The translations under genes were made by a program, and so were the position numbers. The notes under the pieces are model-generated. The model worked only from the letters and a program-made list of their open reading frames with translations, made no database searches and had not been told where the DNA came from. A stretch of 64,000 bases of DNA, from NCBI RefSeq assembly GCF_002775205.1, contig NC_036444.1, forward strand, positions 434,001-498,000. Direction: 5' to 3'. Positions 27,042-40,000 of the stretch are shown here, piece after piece (the first letter of the stretch is position 1; each line of letters starts with the position of its first letter). This DNA comes from Xiphophorus maculatus (taxonomy: Eukaryota; Chordata; Actinopteri; Cyprinodontiformes; Poeciliidae).

Positions 27042-30000
27042 AAGCAGGAAGTGTGTGCAGCAGCTGTGACAGAGCAGCCGCAGAAAGCAAACGACGCTCC
27101 GACTCCTAACACAGAAAAGGTAACGAGATTTTCTCTCCATGGTTTAGTTCATCTAACTGGGATCGCTCCTGGTTAACTGGGTTCGTTCCTGGTTAACTGG
27201 GTTCGTTCCTGGTTAACTGGGTTCGTTCCTGGCTAACTGGGATCGCTCCTGGTTAACTGGGTTCGTTCCTGGTTAACTGGGTTCGTTCCTGGTTAACTGG
27301 GTTCGTTCCTGGCTAACTGGGATCGTTCCTGGCTAACTGGGTTCGTTCCTGGCTAACTGGGTTCGTTCCTGGCTAACTGGGATCGCTCCTGGCTAACTGG
27401 GTTCGTTCCTGGTTAACTGGGATCGCTCCTGGCTAACTGGGTTCGTTCCTGGTTAACTGGGATCGCTCCTGGCTAACTGGGTTCGTTCCTGGCTAACTGG
27501 GATCGCTCCTGGCTAACTGGGATCGCTCCTGGTTAACTGGGTTCGTTCCTGGTTAACTGGGTTCGTTCCTGGTTAACTGGGATCGCTCCTGGTTAACTGG
27601 GTTCGTTCCTGGTTAACTGGGTTCGTTCCTGGCTAACTGGGATCGCTCCTGGTTAACTGGGTTCGTTCCTGGTTAACTGGGTTCGTTCCTGGTTAACTGG
27701 GTTCGTTCCTGGCTAACTGGGATCGTTCCTGGCTAACTGGGTTCGTTCCTGGCTAACTGGGTTCGTTCCTGGCTAACTGGGATCGCTCCTGGCTAACTGG
27801 GTTCGTTCCTGGTTAACTGGGATCGCTCCTGGCTAACTGGGTTCGTTCCTGGTTAACTGGGTTCGCTCCTGGCTAACTGGGTTCGTTCCTGGTTAACTGG
27901 GTTCGTTCCTGGCTAACTGGGATCGTTCCTGGCTAACTGGGTTCGTTCCTGGCTAACTGGGTTCGTTCCTGGCTAACTGGGATCGCTCCTGGCTAACTGG
28001 GTTCGTTCCTGGTTAACTGGGTTCGTTCCTGGCTAACTGGGATCGCTCCTGGCTAACTGGGATCGTTCCTGGCTAACTGGGTTCGTTCCTGGCTAACTGG
28101 GTTCGTTCCTGGTTAACTGGGTTCGTTCCTGGTTAACTGGGATCGCTCCTGGCTAACTGGGATCGTTCCTGGCTAACTGGGTTCGTTCCTGGTTAACTGG
28201 GTTCGTTCCTGGTTAACTGGGATCGTTCCTGGTTAACTGGGTTCGTTCCTGGTTAACTGGGATCGCTCCTGGCTAACTGGGATCGTTCCTGGCTAACTGG
28301 GTTCGTTCCTGGTTAACTGGGTTCGTTCCTGGCTAACTGGGATCGTTCCTGGCTAACTGGGTTCGTTCCTGGCTAACTGGGTTCGTTCCTGGCTAACTGG
28401 GATCGCTCCTGGCTAACTGGGTTCGTTCCTGGTTAACTGGGATCGCTCCTGGTTAACTGGGTTCGTTCCTGGTTAACTGGGTTCGTTCCTGGCTAACTGG
28501 GATCGCTCCTGGCTAACTGGGATCGTTCCTGGCTAACTGGGTTCGTTCCTGGCTAACTGGGTTCGTTCCTGGTTAACTGGGTTCGTTCCTGGTTAACTGG
28601 GTTCGTTCCTGGTTAACTGGGTTCGTTCCTGGCTAACTGGGATCGCTCCTGGCTAACTGGGATCGTTCCTGGTTAACTGGGATCATTCCTGGTTAACTGG
28701 GTTCGTTCCTGGTTAACTGGGATCATTCCTGGTTAACTGGGTTCGTTCCTGGTTAACTGGGTTCGTTCCTGGTTTGATTCCAAACAATGTCTAATCTAGA
28801 ACTGCTCTGATGTTTTATTTATTATTTCCACTTCCTGCAGGATGAAGATGCTTCTGGAGACGGTTGTGGAGGTAAACAGCATTTTGGTACATAGAAGATC
28901 AAGAGTAGAACCAGAACCAGAACCCAATGCTCTGCTCTGATTGGCTCTTCCTGTCTCTCTGTGCTCTGATTGGCTCTTCCTGTCTCTCTGTGCTCTGATT
29001 GGCTCTTCCTGTCTCTCTGTGCTCTGATTGGCTCTTCCTGTCTCTCTGTGCTCTGATTGGCTCTTCCTGTCTCCCTGCAGCGCCAGTCAGCTGTGATGCG
29101 TTTAAGAACTGTCTGATGCGTTTCCCGCCGACCTCTGAGTGCTTTGGCAACATCAACGCGTTCTTCAAGGAGAACGGCATCTCCCCTCCCCAGCTGCCCC
29201 ACATGCCCCGCCCCCCCACCCGGCTCTCTGACCTCACCAGCTACCTGCCCCCGCTGCCCTCTCTGCCCCCGGAGCTGCGCCACGAGTTCTCCCAGATCCG
29301 GCTGACCCGGGTCCCGCGGAGCGTCGCCCAGAGCCTCACCCAGCTGTTGCCCGGCGGGGCCGCAGGGGACCCGGAGGCCCCAGTGGGCCCCGGCCTCTCC
29401 GGCCTGGCCCACAGCCTGTCCTCCATCCCGGAGAAGCTGACCCAGCTGCCCAGCAGAACCCAGCAGAGCTTCCTGAACATCTGGAACCGCCTCAACAGCC
29501 TCATGCCACAAGATGCCTAAGAACCGGAACCAGAACAGGAAGCAGCCGGACTTAGAACTCACGCACTTCCTGCGGCACCCCCCGGTGCCCCCTCCTCATC
29601 CTCAGCCGACCTCCCCCTGTCCCTCCCCCCCCACCCTGCCCAACGTGCCGTCCTACCCCCGCCTGCCGCCCATCGCCAGCCCGCCGCGCCCGATCTCCGG
29701 CCTCGCTAACCCCGCCTTCTTCATCGAGGAAGACTCAGACGGTCCTGCAGGTGAAGCCGCCTCAGGGGTCCAGGTGTAACTGCAGCAGGTTAGGGTTGGA
29801 GGCCGGCCCGGCTCCTGCTGAAACAAACTGAGGAGCAAAGCAGCAAATCAACTGAAAACCTTTCAAAATGTCAGAAACTACAGCAGGATGTCCAAACTGG
29901 CAAATTTAAACTATTGGCAGGTCGAAAAATCCTTCAAATTAATCTGAATATCATGAAAGATCCAAAACATAAACAGGGCTGCTGCCTTATTAAAAAGAAA

Positions 30001-33000
30001 AACTATTTTTATGTCATCATTTATTCTCTATTTTGTTGGACAAACAAAATCATTTCATGGTCCACCAATGGCCCTCAGCCCACAGTTTGGACACCCTGAA
30101 GTAGAAAAACGAAGCAGAGACATTTTTCAAAAAAAGTTACAGATATTATTTCTTTTTAGTCGTTCTGTAGAGATGCAGCAGAAGTTTGGCCTTCATGATA
30201 AACTAAAGCAGCTTCAGGTCAGTTCAGGATTAACGGGATTATTAACGGGATTAAAACGCTTCCTGCAGTCGGTGCATCACATTTTAACTGAAAACTTCAA
30301 ATAAGCTTCGTTTTGATGCCGCCTGGATTAGATGAGCCTAGGAATATATTTTCAGTCTGAAATGTTTGTTTGTTTGGGTTTGTTAAAAACCCGACCAGAA
30401 CCGGGTCTGGGTCAGATGCCGACTCTCTGTATGGAACCAGAACCATGTTGGTCGGCTCAGCCTGGATGACCCGGCAGAACCGGGTCTCTGAGCTGCAGCT
30501 GCACAAATCCTTCATGTGTTCATCAGGAAGACATGAAGCAGGAGCACCTGAGTGAGATCCCTCGTTACAAAGTTCATTCATTCATTCATTCATTCATTCA
30601 TTCATTCATTCAGACTAAAAAGTGAAACTTTATATCAGCAGACAGAAATAAATTTGTTATTTTCCAACAATATTTCAGTTTCACCTGAACGTCTCTGTGG
30701 TCCAACAGAGCCGAGCCTCAGCCTCCGGCCCGCGGTGAGCGTGGAGGATGTCGACCAGGAGGGAGGAGCAGCAGGAGGAGGAAGAGGAGGAGAAAAAGGA
30801 GGAGGAGGAGGAGCAGCAGGAGGTGCAGGAGGAGGAGGCGATGAGAGCAGCAGCCTGGCCCTGGACCCAAAGCTCAGCACCCTGACGGTCCCCGTGGCCC
30901 CGGCAGGAGGCCGCCAGAGGTGAGGCGCCTGCAGACGGATTTCCCCGGGTTTGACTCGTTCAGTTCTAGATTTGAAAGAAAGCCGCTCTTCCTCTTCTGG
31001 AGTTTAACAGAGGACTTTGGATCAGTTTTTCTGATCAGTTTCATCTGTTTTCTATGCAGCTGTGCTGATAAAACGATCTGAAGCTGAATCTGGATCTTCA
31101 CTGAAACGTTGTGTTCTTTCTCTCCTCGCATGCTTGCGCTCACAGTAGAGGAGATAAAGAGTAAGGAAGCTGCATGGGAGCTCACTCTGTCAGCTGTTAG
31201 ATTTCCATCAACGTTGCATAAATTCACAGAATCGGTGAATGGAAGTGAAACGTTTTGATCCAAAAGGCGATGAGTTTATTCCAGAAAACCACCTCTAAAG
31301 GATTCTCTGATAAAAATAAAATGTGTGATTTTGGACAGAGACGTTTCATGCTATTGCCTCCTGCACTGCCCCCTGCTGTCCGTCTTCTGGCTCTGCGGTT
31401 TTGTTCTGCAGAAACAATCCAAACGTTTTGATTTCATCTGATCTAATCTGGACGAAACGATGCGCACAAGCAGCGTTGGGCCGAGTTGATGCAGAACTGA
31501 TGCTTGTTGCTGCGGCAACTTCTCTGTACGGCTTTCTGCTTCTTCCTCCTGTAAGCTCATCTTCATCATCATCAATAAAACCTGCATGGCACGCTGTGGA
31601 TCCTCTCTGTGTCTGATGCATGATCTGCTTGGTGCATGGCTCTGAGTGCTAACTCCATGTTTTCTGCCCTTACTCGACCTCTGATCCACTCTGACCTCTG
31701 ACCTTTGACCCTTGTTCGTCCACAGCGGTGGGAGGAAACGCCCGACCATCTGGACCAAGACGTAAGCCCAACAGCCACTTCCTGTGCTGTTTGTATTTGA
31801 ATTAAGTTGTGAATTAATTTAGTTAATTCATCCTGGTTGGGATTCTGTTCTCACTCAAGGTTTTTAGAAAATAAATCCTTTAAACTCAATTAATTCACAG
31901 AGGGCAGAAACTCCTAGTGAGATAGCATTGTATTGTTGCCAGTGGTCTGTATGTCCTCCAGGACCTTGTCAGTGTTGGAGCATGCAGCGACCTTTGGCCT
32001 TTCGCTATGCAGGGTTTGCTCTAAGACGTTGACGGAAGGAGGCAGATTTAATCTGTTGATGGTCCAGATTAACGCTGAGGCTAATCACTTTTTTTTTTTT
32101 ACCCCTCCAGGGCTCTAGAGTCCCTTTTTACAAAGTAGGCTGACAGGAAAGGGGGAAGGAGAGGGGGAAGACATGCAGTAAACGTCGCCAGGTCCGGGAG
32201 TCGAACCCACGACAGCCGCGTCGAGGACTTGAGGCCTCCAAATGTGGGTTGCGCTAACCGCTACGCCACGCCCAGCTAATCACATTTTCATCAAAGGCAA
32301 ACGAAACAAGCAGCTTTTTCAATTTAAAAACACTTTTTGCTGCTAAATTATTGAATAAATGTCAATCTGAGCTCAGCAGCAGATTATTTATAGTTTTTAA
32401 TCTTCATCAGATTGGACCAAAGTTCATCTTTCCAGATGATTGTGGATCTTCTTTACGAATCTCGACTGTGGAAGCTAACATTAGCGTTAGCTGCTACATG
32501 TTTAGCATTGAGATGCTATTTTAGGCTAGCTTAGCTTCTGATAGGCTAACTCCTTTTAGCACAACTTGAACAGTACAGCAGTCTTTTCCAGCACCAGATT
32601 CTTCTGCAGCAGAAATGAAGCCAGTGGGTCCATAGCAGCGGCTCCTGTTAGCTGTTAGCGGATGTAGCTGTGCTTCAGATTTATTGGCGTACTAGAAACA
32701 CAATACAAAAGTTTAGTCAGGACTTCTGTAAAAGACGCGATTAATTGTGTTGAAATCTTTAACCTAATTAATCTAATGTAATGTGTTAAAGTCCCGGCTC
32801 TAATCCAGATGTTCTGGTTCTGCTGAAACTTGACCCATGTTCTGTTTTGATGGAAGCATCACACTAGAGCTGTCAGTGTAACCAAAGAATAGAATTTAGT
32901 CGGGTTCAGATAGCAGTTTACTATCAACCAGTTTTGTTTATTACAAATTTCTGGACTGAAATACATCCAACTTCATCTCAACTCAAATCTTAGAGGGAAC

Positions 33001-36000
33001 AACATTCACTATAACAGGGTCCTTGGTAAAGGAAAAAAAAACAAAAGAAGCTGGCCAGCAAAAAAAAAAAAAGTTCATATAGAGCTCTATATTTGTACGT
33101 GTGTGTCTGGTGCATACAAATGAAAAAGGTTGCTTGACTGGGATAGGGACCCAGAATGATGATGGCAGCCGGTGTCCACAAACACGGAAAATCCAGCAGC
33201 CTCTCCTTCCTCCTCTGCAGGCACGAAGGCCCAACGTTCCTCTCACAACAATGCAGACATTACCAATCTCCAGTAATGCTCACCTAGCAGGGAAACATCA
33301 TATGAGAATCAAAGTTAGGCCATATGCAGAAGCCAGGCTGAGACTAGCATGTCTCTGCTCTGTAGCAGCTCTGAACTCTAAAGCCCGGGAATTCCCTTAG
33401 CAACTGCAGTCGGAATGCTGCCGTAAAGTAATGTCGTTCAGTTCTCTTAAAGGGACACTACCCATAAAGTAAAAGAATACAGAAAAGCAAAATAACACAG
33501 TACAAATACAGCAGGGTTACATCAGCACTTTATTTAGGAGGAATTTTCCTTCCTTAATATCAATGTAATTACGTTGCCAATAGCAACAGGCTAATCTAAG
33601 GCTGTTCCACACACTTACCTGAGCCGTGAGGTGAGGATCAGGACTCACCTGCTTTATCCTGAACGTCACCAGCAGAAACCTGCAGGTCCAGAGCGAAGAT
33701 GATGATGAAGTCAGCATACCGGTCCGAGCCTGGCCCAGTGAGTCCAGTCTGCCCAGCGCCAACGGCATGTAAGAGCATTCAACCGCCGGTTCACCCAACC
33801 ACACATCCAACCGCCTGCACATCCATCATGCAGCAGAGGTTTGGCTATGAATAACTAGAAATAATTGCTGAGAGCAGTTATCAATAAAACTAGTCATTTT
33901 AAATGACTGGGCTCCACCTGATAATCAATATCTGACAGTTGAGTCTGAGTTATCGTTTCTCAGCCTGCTAGGTTTAGGGTTTATGAAAATGAAGGCCTCA
34001 ACCGGATCAGGAGCATCAACTCATTTTCATTTTGGGCCACATTAAAAGTCTGAATGTCCTTAAAGGGACGCTTGTGCCAGAATCTATTGATAGAACCCGT
34101 TAGACTGTTAAAATATCAATAAACATCTGTTTTTCTCTTAAAATGAAAAGATATTAAACATATTTTCATACTGATCAGTCCATCCAGGTGTCATAAAGCG
34201 GTGTGTTGAGGTGGTGAGGCAGAGGCAGCGGACCCCGGTATGATGAATAATGATGATTTAATGAAGAAAACTTAGTCCAAACAATGAGCAGCAGTCACAT
34301 ACACACTGACCACGAATAGACTAAACATTGACGAGGACCCGACCAGGAACAAGGAACACAGGTGGAGTTAAATACATGGGAGGGTAATCACAGAGACGAG
34401 ACACACCTGGGAACAATCAAGGGGAGGACAGGACAACGAAGAGACTTAAGGACACAGAAAACTCTAAATAAACACAGAAAAACACAGATCCTGACAGTAC
34501 CCCCCTCTCAAGGGCGGCTACCAGACGCCCACAAAACAAAAACACAACAAGGGTGGGCGGAGGGGCGCTGGACGGGGGGCCAGAGTCCAGAAAAAACAAA
34601 AAACAACCCACCATTGTGGGCAGAAACACAGGAAGGCCAAGAGTCCAAAAACAAACAAAAAACTACCCACAGGGTGGGCGGAGGCAAAGGAGGCGGGAAC
34701 CACGGAGGTGGTCTGGCGGTGGTCTGGCGGTCGTCCACGGTGGCGGGAACCACGGAGGTGGTCCGGCGGCCGTCCGCGGCGCTGGAGGCGGGAATGATGA
34801 GTCCCGGGGGCCGCCCACAGACGGCGACGACGAGCCCCCCGAGGCAGGGTCTCTGGTGGAGCACAGAGAGTCGGGGTCTCGGTCGGAGCACAGGGGGTCT
34901 GGGTCTCGGGAGGAACGGATAGGGACTGGGTCTCAGTCGGAGCGCAGGGGGTCTCGGTCTCGGGTGGAACACTGGGGGTCTCGGTCGGAACACAGGGGGT
35001 CTCGGTCGGAACACAGGGGGTCTCAGTCGGAACACAGGGGGTCTGGGTCTCGGGAGGAACGGATAGGGACTGGGTCTCGGTCTCGGGTGGAACACTGGGG
35101 GTCTCGGTCTCGGGTGGAACACAGGGAGTCTCTGGGGGAACACAGGGAGTCTCTGGGGGAACACAGGGAGTCTCTGGGGGAACACAGGGAGTCTCTGGAG
35201 GAACACAGGGAGTCTCTGGAGGAACACAGGGGTGGGGCCTGGGAACCGGCTGCGGGGGCGAGCCGCAGCGAAGCCTTGGGACCGGCTGCGGCTCCGGAAG
35301 GCGACGAGGGGCCGGGTGCACCGGCGGCTCACGTCGCTGTCTCCGGCCAGGCAGCGGAGGTGGCGCCTCCGGAAAGCGACGAGGGGCCGGGTCTGCCGGC
35401 GGCTCACGTCGCTGTCTCCGGGCAGACAGCGGAGGTGACGGATCCGGAAGGCGACGAGGGGCCGGGTTCACCGGCGGCTCACGTCGCTGTCTCCCCCGGC
35501 GTGAGTAACGGCGGGGGCCGAATCCGGAGGGCTTTGGGGTGGTGACTGGTGGGATCAGACATTTGTTAATCGCCAGGGTGTAGTCTGAGTCCAGTCCCAT
35601 CTCCTCCAGCAGCAGCGGAGATGGCAGGATCTCTACGTCCTTGTAGAGATCTCGCTGAGCCAACTCCAACTGCTGCTGGAACCATGCCTCTTGGTCGTGC
35701 TGCTCTCTCACCATTCGGTTTGGTCGGGTCCTTCTATCATGAAGCGGTGTGTTGAGGTGGTGAGGCAGAGGCAGCGGACCCAGGTATGATGAATAATGAT
35801 GATTTAATGAAGAAAACTTAGTCCAAACAACGAGCAGCAGTCACATACACACTGACCACGAATAGACTAAACATTGACGAGGACCCGACCAGGAACAAGG
35901 AACACAGGTGGAGTTAAATACATGGGAGGGTAATCACAGAGACGAGACACACCTGGGAACAATCAAGGGGAGGACAGGACAACGAAGAGACTTAAGGACA

Positions 36001-36975
36001 CAGAAAACTCTAAATAAACACAGAAAAACACAGATCCTGACACCAGGATTTTGTGATTATTTTTGCAGTGTTAAGTTATATAATGTTAAATGTGACATTT
36101 CTTTAATCGCCCAAAGTTTCTGGTCAATTGAGACAAATCTGCAGTAAAATCAGAAAAAAAATGTGGGGTCTGTTGATTTTGCACATTCGTGAAAAACTGG
36201 AGGGATTTATTGATGTAACTTGGAGTCTAAAGGGCCACATAAAAAGCTACGGTGGGCCAGATTTGGCCCCTGGGCCTTGAGTTTAACATGTGATCTAGAT
36301 GCTACATGTGTTTGGAATAAACGCATTTTATTTATTAACCACAAGAATTCAGTTAAATACTTTATTCAACACACTTGTTAAGTCAGTGAGAAAAAAGAAG
36401 AAAGAATGATTAAACTAATAAACTATTGCATAATAAATATAACACCTAAGTTATTTCTAGGTGTTTTATCTCTGCCTAGAAACAACCTCCTACTGGACAA
36501 GGTTAGCTTCGCGCCACCAGCTAGCCTGTGCAGCGAACAGTTAGCTGCTGGTGAGTTTCTGCCGGGAAATGAGGACGAATTTAGTTCTGCAGAATTCTGA
36601 ATAAAACCGGGATCAGGAATTCAGGAATTATTCCTAAATACAGTCACAGCAACAAGGAGCAGCGAGCTTGGTGGTGTTGCTCTGCTGGGAACAACCGGAG
36701 CTAACGCCGCGCAAGGCTGGGCGAGAGTCACAGGCCATCCCTTCATCCATCTATCCATCTATCCCTCCATCCCGTGCTGGTTTTCCTCTTGTCCTCCAGG
36801 CTGAGGGAGCGCCCAGCATCCGCTGCCAGTCAGACCAGTCAGACCAGTGCTGTGGTCAGTGAGCGACTCCAGGAACTGGTCAGGATGTTCAAAGAGAGAA
36901 CGGAGAAAGCCAAAGAGAAACTGATCGACCCAGACAGCTCCGACGAAGAGAGCGTCATCACCGGTGAGTCTTCCT

Positions 36976-37061
<86 letters not shown>

Positions 37062-40000
37062 CAGACGTTCAGACATCTGGAAAGTCCTGGAAAGTCCTGG
37101 AAAGTCTGCAGGTTCCTCTGCTGCAGCATTTCAGGCCCAGCTGAACTGAGCAGTAGATTCAGAACAGGTTCGTGTTTGTTGGAGATCAGCTTTTCTCAGC
37201 TTGCCGGGTCGGATCGGATCAGATCGGGTCGGGTCGGTGGGTCCAGATTTCTGACCCTGAGCTTTTGACCCCTGGGTTTCCTGGGGTCAAAAGCCAAGAA
37301 GTCCAAATCCAGTGGGGTAGATGAGGATGGGGGGGCAGACAGATGAGCAGTGAAGGTGTTCCCCTAGGGCGGGGGGGGGCGTGCAGCAGGACGCTCCGCC
37401 CTTATTTGGTCCTTCTGGTCAGCCGGCTCCAGACGAATTTAACAGGGATGGCACCAGCTTATTCTGGGGGGGGGAATTAATCTACGTAGCAATATTAGTC
37501 GAGTAAAAGAAAAAGGTACAGCGCAGTAAAACTACTCTTATAAATACCATTTTTTCCAAAAAAGTTACTCAACTGAATGCAACAAGTACTACCCACTTTT
37601 GAACATAAACAACACCATCAGTAGCCTACAGGCTACTAGTTAACTAGCTTAAGGTCCTATACTGGTATTAGCTAGTCATCTTTTAGCTAACATTACTTGC
37701 ATCCAACAGCTTAACTCAACTCAGTCGGTTAGTTTGGGGGGAAAGTGTGCAAAGTTCTTTGCGTTTTACGGGTTTGCTTCCCTGATTCTAACACACCTGT
37801 GCAGTTCTGCACAGCAGCAGCAGGTCTTCGTCCGTAAACTCAGCGCTAGCGTCTTAGCGCTCATGTTGCGTTTAAAGGCGTTATGAGATGTTAACAACGA
37901 TTAAAAAGTTTTAACTGCTGAAAAAAGTGACAGAAGTCACAGATATGGAAGTGCGGAAGCTCCTACTGTATCAAATCGATACAAGAATAACATAAATCTG
38001 GCCACTCTGAGGTAAAATCCCCCCAATGCTCGCCATGCCGCCGGGCATTCTGATGATGATCAGGCACAGAGGTCAAAGGTCAGCAGCAGCGTCTCATATC
38101 AGACTGCAGGGAAGTTCTTGTCCACACCGAACCAGAACCAGAACCTCCACTGACTGCCATATACCTACCAATAGAACCCAGTTCTGGTCGTGTTGGTTCT
38201 GGTCGGGTCCAGTCGGTTCCAGTCAGTTCTGGTCGGTTCCGTTTCTCTGTCTGATCGTGTTTCTCTGTTGTTTCTTCCTCAGCTCCCCCTCAGCCTCCAG
38301 CCGCCCCCCAGGATGAGGAAGAGGAGGAGGAAGGCAGGTCAGAAGGTCAGTGTGTCGGCGGGGCAGGAAGCGGGTCGGAGGCGCCTGGAGGAAAGGAGAC
38401 TCGGTGGATCCGGGCCTGCTGGCCGATCCGATTCCCCGCCAGCATCGACCCTTTCACCAGTGAGAATCCCGCAGTACCTGCTGCCACCGCCTGCTTCTCC
38501 TCCTCTTCATCGTGTGCCTCTGTAATCTGTCCCCAGACATCCTGTACGTTCTGTGGATGTTCCTGGTTTCTGCAGCCTGGAACTGGAACGTGTGGCTGAT
38601 CCCCGTCCGCTGGGCGTTCCCCTACCAGACGCCCCAAAACGCCCCCTACTGGCTGCTGGCTGACTACGCCTGCGACCTCATCTACATCCTGGACATCGCC
38701 GTGTTTCAGCCGCGCCTGCAGTTCATCCGTGGAGGAGACATCGTGGTGAGGCAACCTCAGAATAATCTGAGATAATCTGGGAATAATTTGAAAATAATCT
38801 GAGATTATGTGATTACTGTGCAGTTCCATAACGAGCAATGTCTTATTTCTCTGATTCCTCATTTTGTTTTCTTGTGACAGTGTGACAAGAAGGAAATGAG
38901 AAAGAATTACATGAAAACCAAACGCTTCAAGGTAAACGGATCAGGACTAGAAGGGAAATATTCCGTGGATTTTTCCGTGAATGCTTCCTGACTCCTGATT
39001 TGTTTTGCAGTTCGACGTGGCCAGCCTCCTTCCTTTGGAGCTGCTGTACTTTAAGACGGGCATCAACCCTCTGCTGCGGTTACCTCGCCTGCTGAAGGTC
39101 GGCTGCTGAACTGAAAAGACGCGGAGATTCTCCTCTTCTCTAAACATTAGAAAGGAAGCTGAGAGGTTTCTGTTGTCTGTCGGCTTCTCTGCAGATCAAC
39201 TCGTTCTTTGAGTTTAATGAGCGACTGGAGGCCATCCTGACCAAAGCCTACATCTACAGGTCAGCCTCTGGGAAACGCTCTCAGACAGAACAAAGTACCA
39301 GCTCATTAGATGCATCACGCTGCTGTGAAGCAAAACTGGCATCAAAATTTGGTTCATCTACTTAATAATAATGATTTATTATTGATAAAGTTAGGGTCTC
39401 TTCACATGAATCGGGGCAACACCCATAAATATCTCTGTCTCTCATCAAGGCAGCAGAAAACTCCTCACAAACACAGTCACTACGTCTGGGACAATGCATG
39501 CTGGGAGATGCAGTTTGATGAGTGCGTTAGTAAAATGGAAGGCGGTTCTGTGTTTCAGGGTGATCCGAACCACAACTTATCTTCTCTACTGTCTTCACTG
39601 CAACGCCTGCCTCTACCACTGGGCGTCCTCCTACATCGGACTGGGGGCCACGCAGTGGGTCTACAACGGGGTCGGCAACAGGTCGGGGAAGGTCACACTT
39701 TGCAACCTAAATGTTGAGCTAGCTCAGAGGTCAACATGCAGTTTGGACTGGAGCTAAACAGTTAGCTTACTAACTAAATCTTTTGAGCTAAATGTTTAAA
39801 TAAGTTGGTAAACTAAATAATTAGCTTCATAAATATTTATTGACATAGCTAACTATTTAGCTCCAAATTAGTTAGCTCTTAGCAAGCTAAATACTTAGTT
39901 GACATTAAATATTTAACTGGCTTGCTAACTAAGTATTTTTGATTGGGACTAAATATTTAGTAGGTAAATGTTTAGCTTACTAATTTAATATTTAGCATAA

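Larger units (their letters stand above)
34189..36042 (-). mobile_element. Compact LTR retrotransposon without RT, antisense in cngb1 intron 19
   Basis: Two 308-bp direct repeats (34189-34496 and 35735-36042) enclose 1238 bp. The left copy begins TGTCA and both copies end TGACA (the right copy begins TATCA). A 5-bp duplication CCAGG flanks the whole at 34184-34188 and 36043-36047. I count about four differences between the repeats in the part I compared, so the insertion looks young. Orientation is minus: a polypurine tract (GAGAGGGGGG on the minus strand, about 34500-34510) sits beside the left repeat, which is therefore the 3' LTR. I could not identify a tRNA primer-binding site next to the other LTR. 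No protease, RT, RNase H or integrase is present, so mobility would need enzymes from elsewhere. Confidence 0.88.

Noticed and set aside
28822-29562. 246-codon minus-strand frame
   Set aside because: It is antisense to cngb1 exon 17 and a 29-bp tandem repeat. Its composition is Gly/Gln/Arg-rich with no family resemblance.
32200-32274. Functional tRNA gene on the minus strand
   Set aside because: Boxes A and B are present, but the sequence continues into a SINE body with an A-tail and a flanking duplication, and I could not fold a full cloverleaf.
34553-35545. 330-codon plus-strand frame, and a 299-codon minus-strand frame, over the LTR element
   Set aside because: They are shadows of the proline-rich repeats: the repeat units lack stop codons in several frames. 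The 398-codon minus frame fits the LTR and polypurine-tract orientation better.
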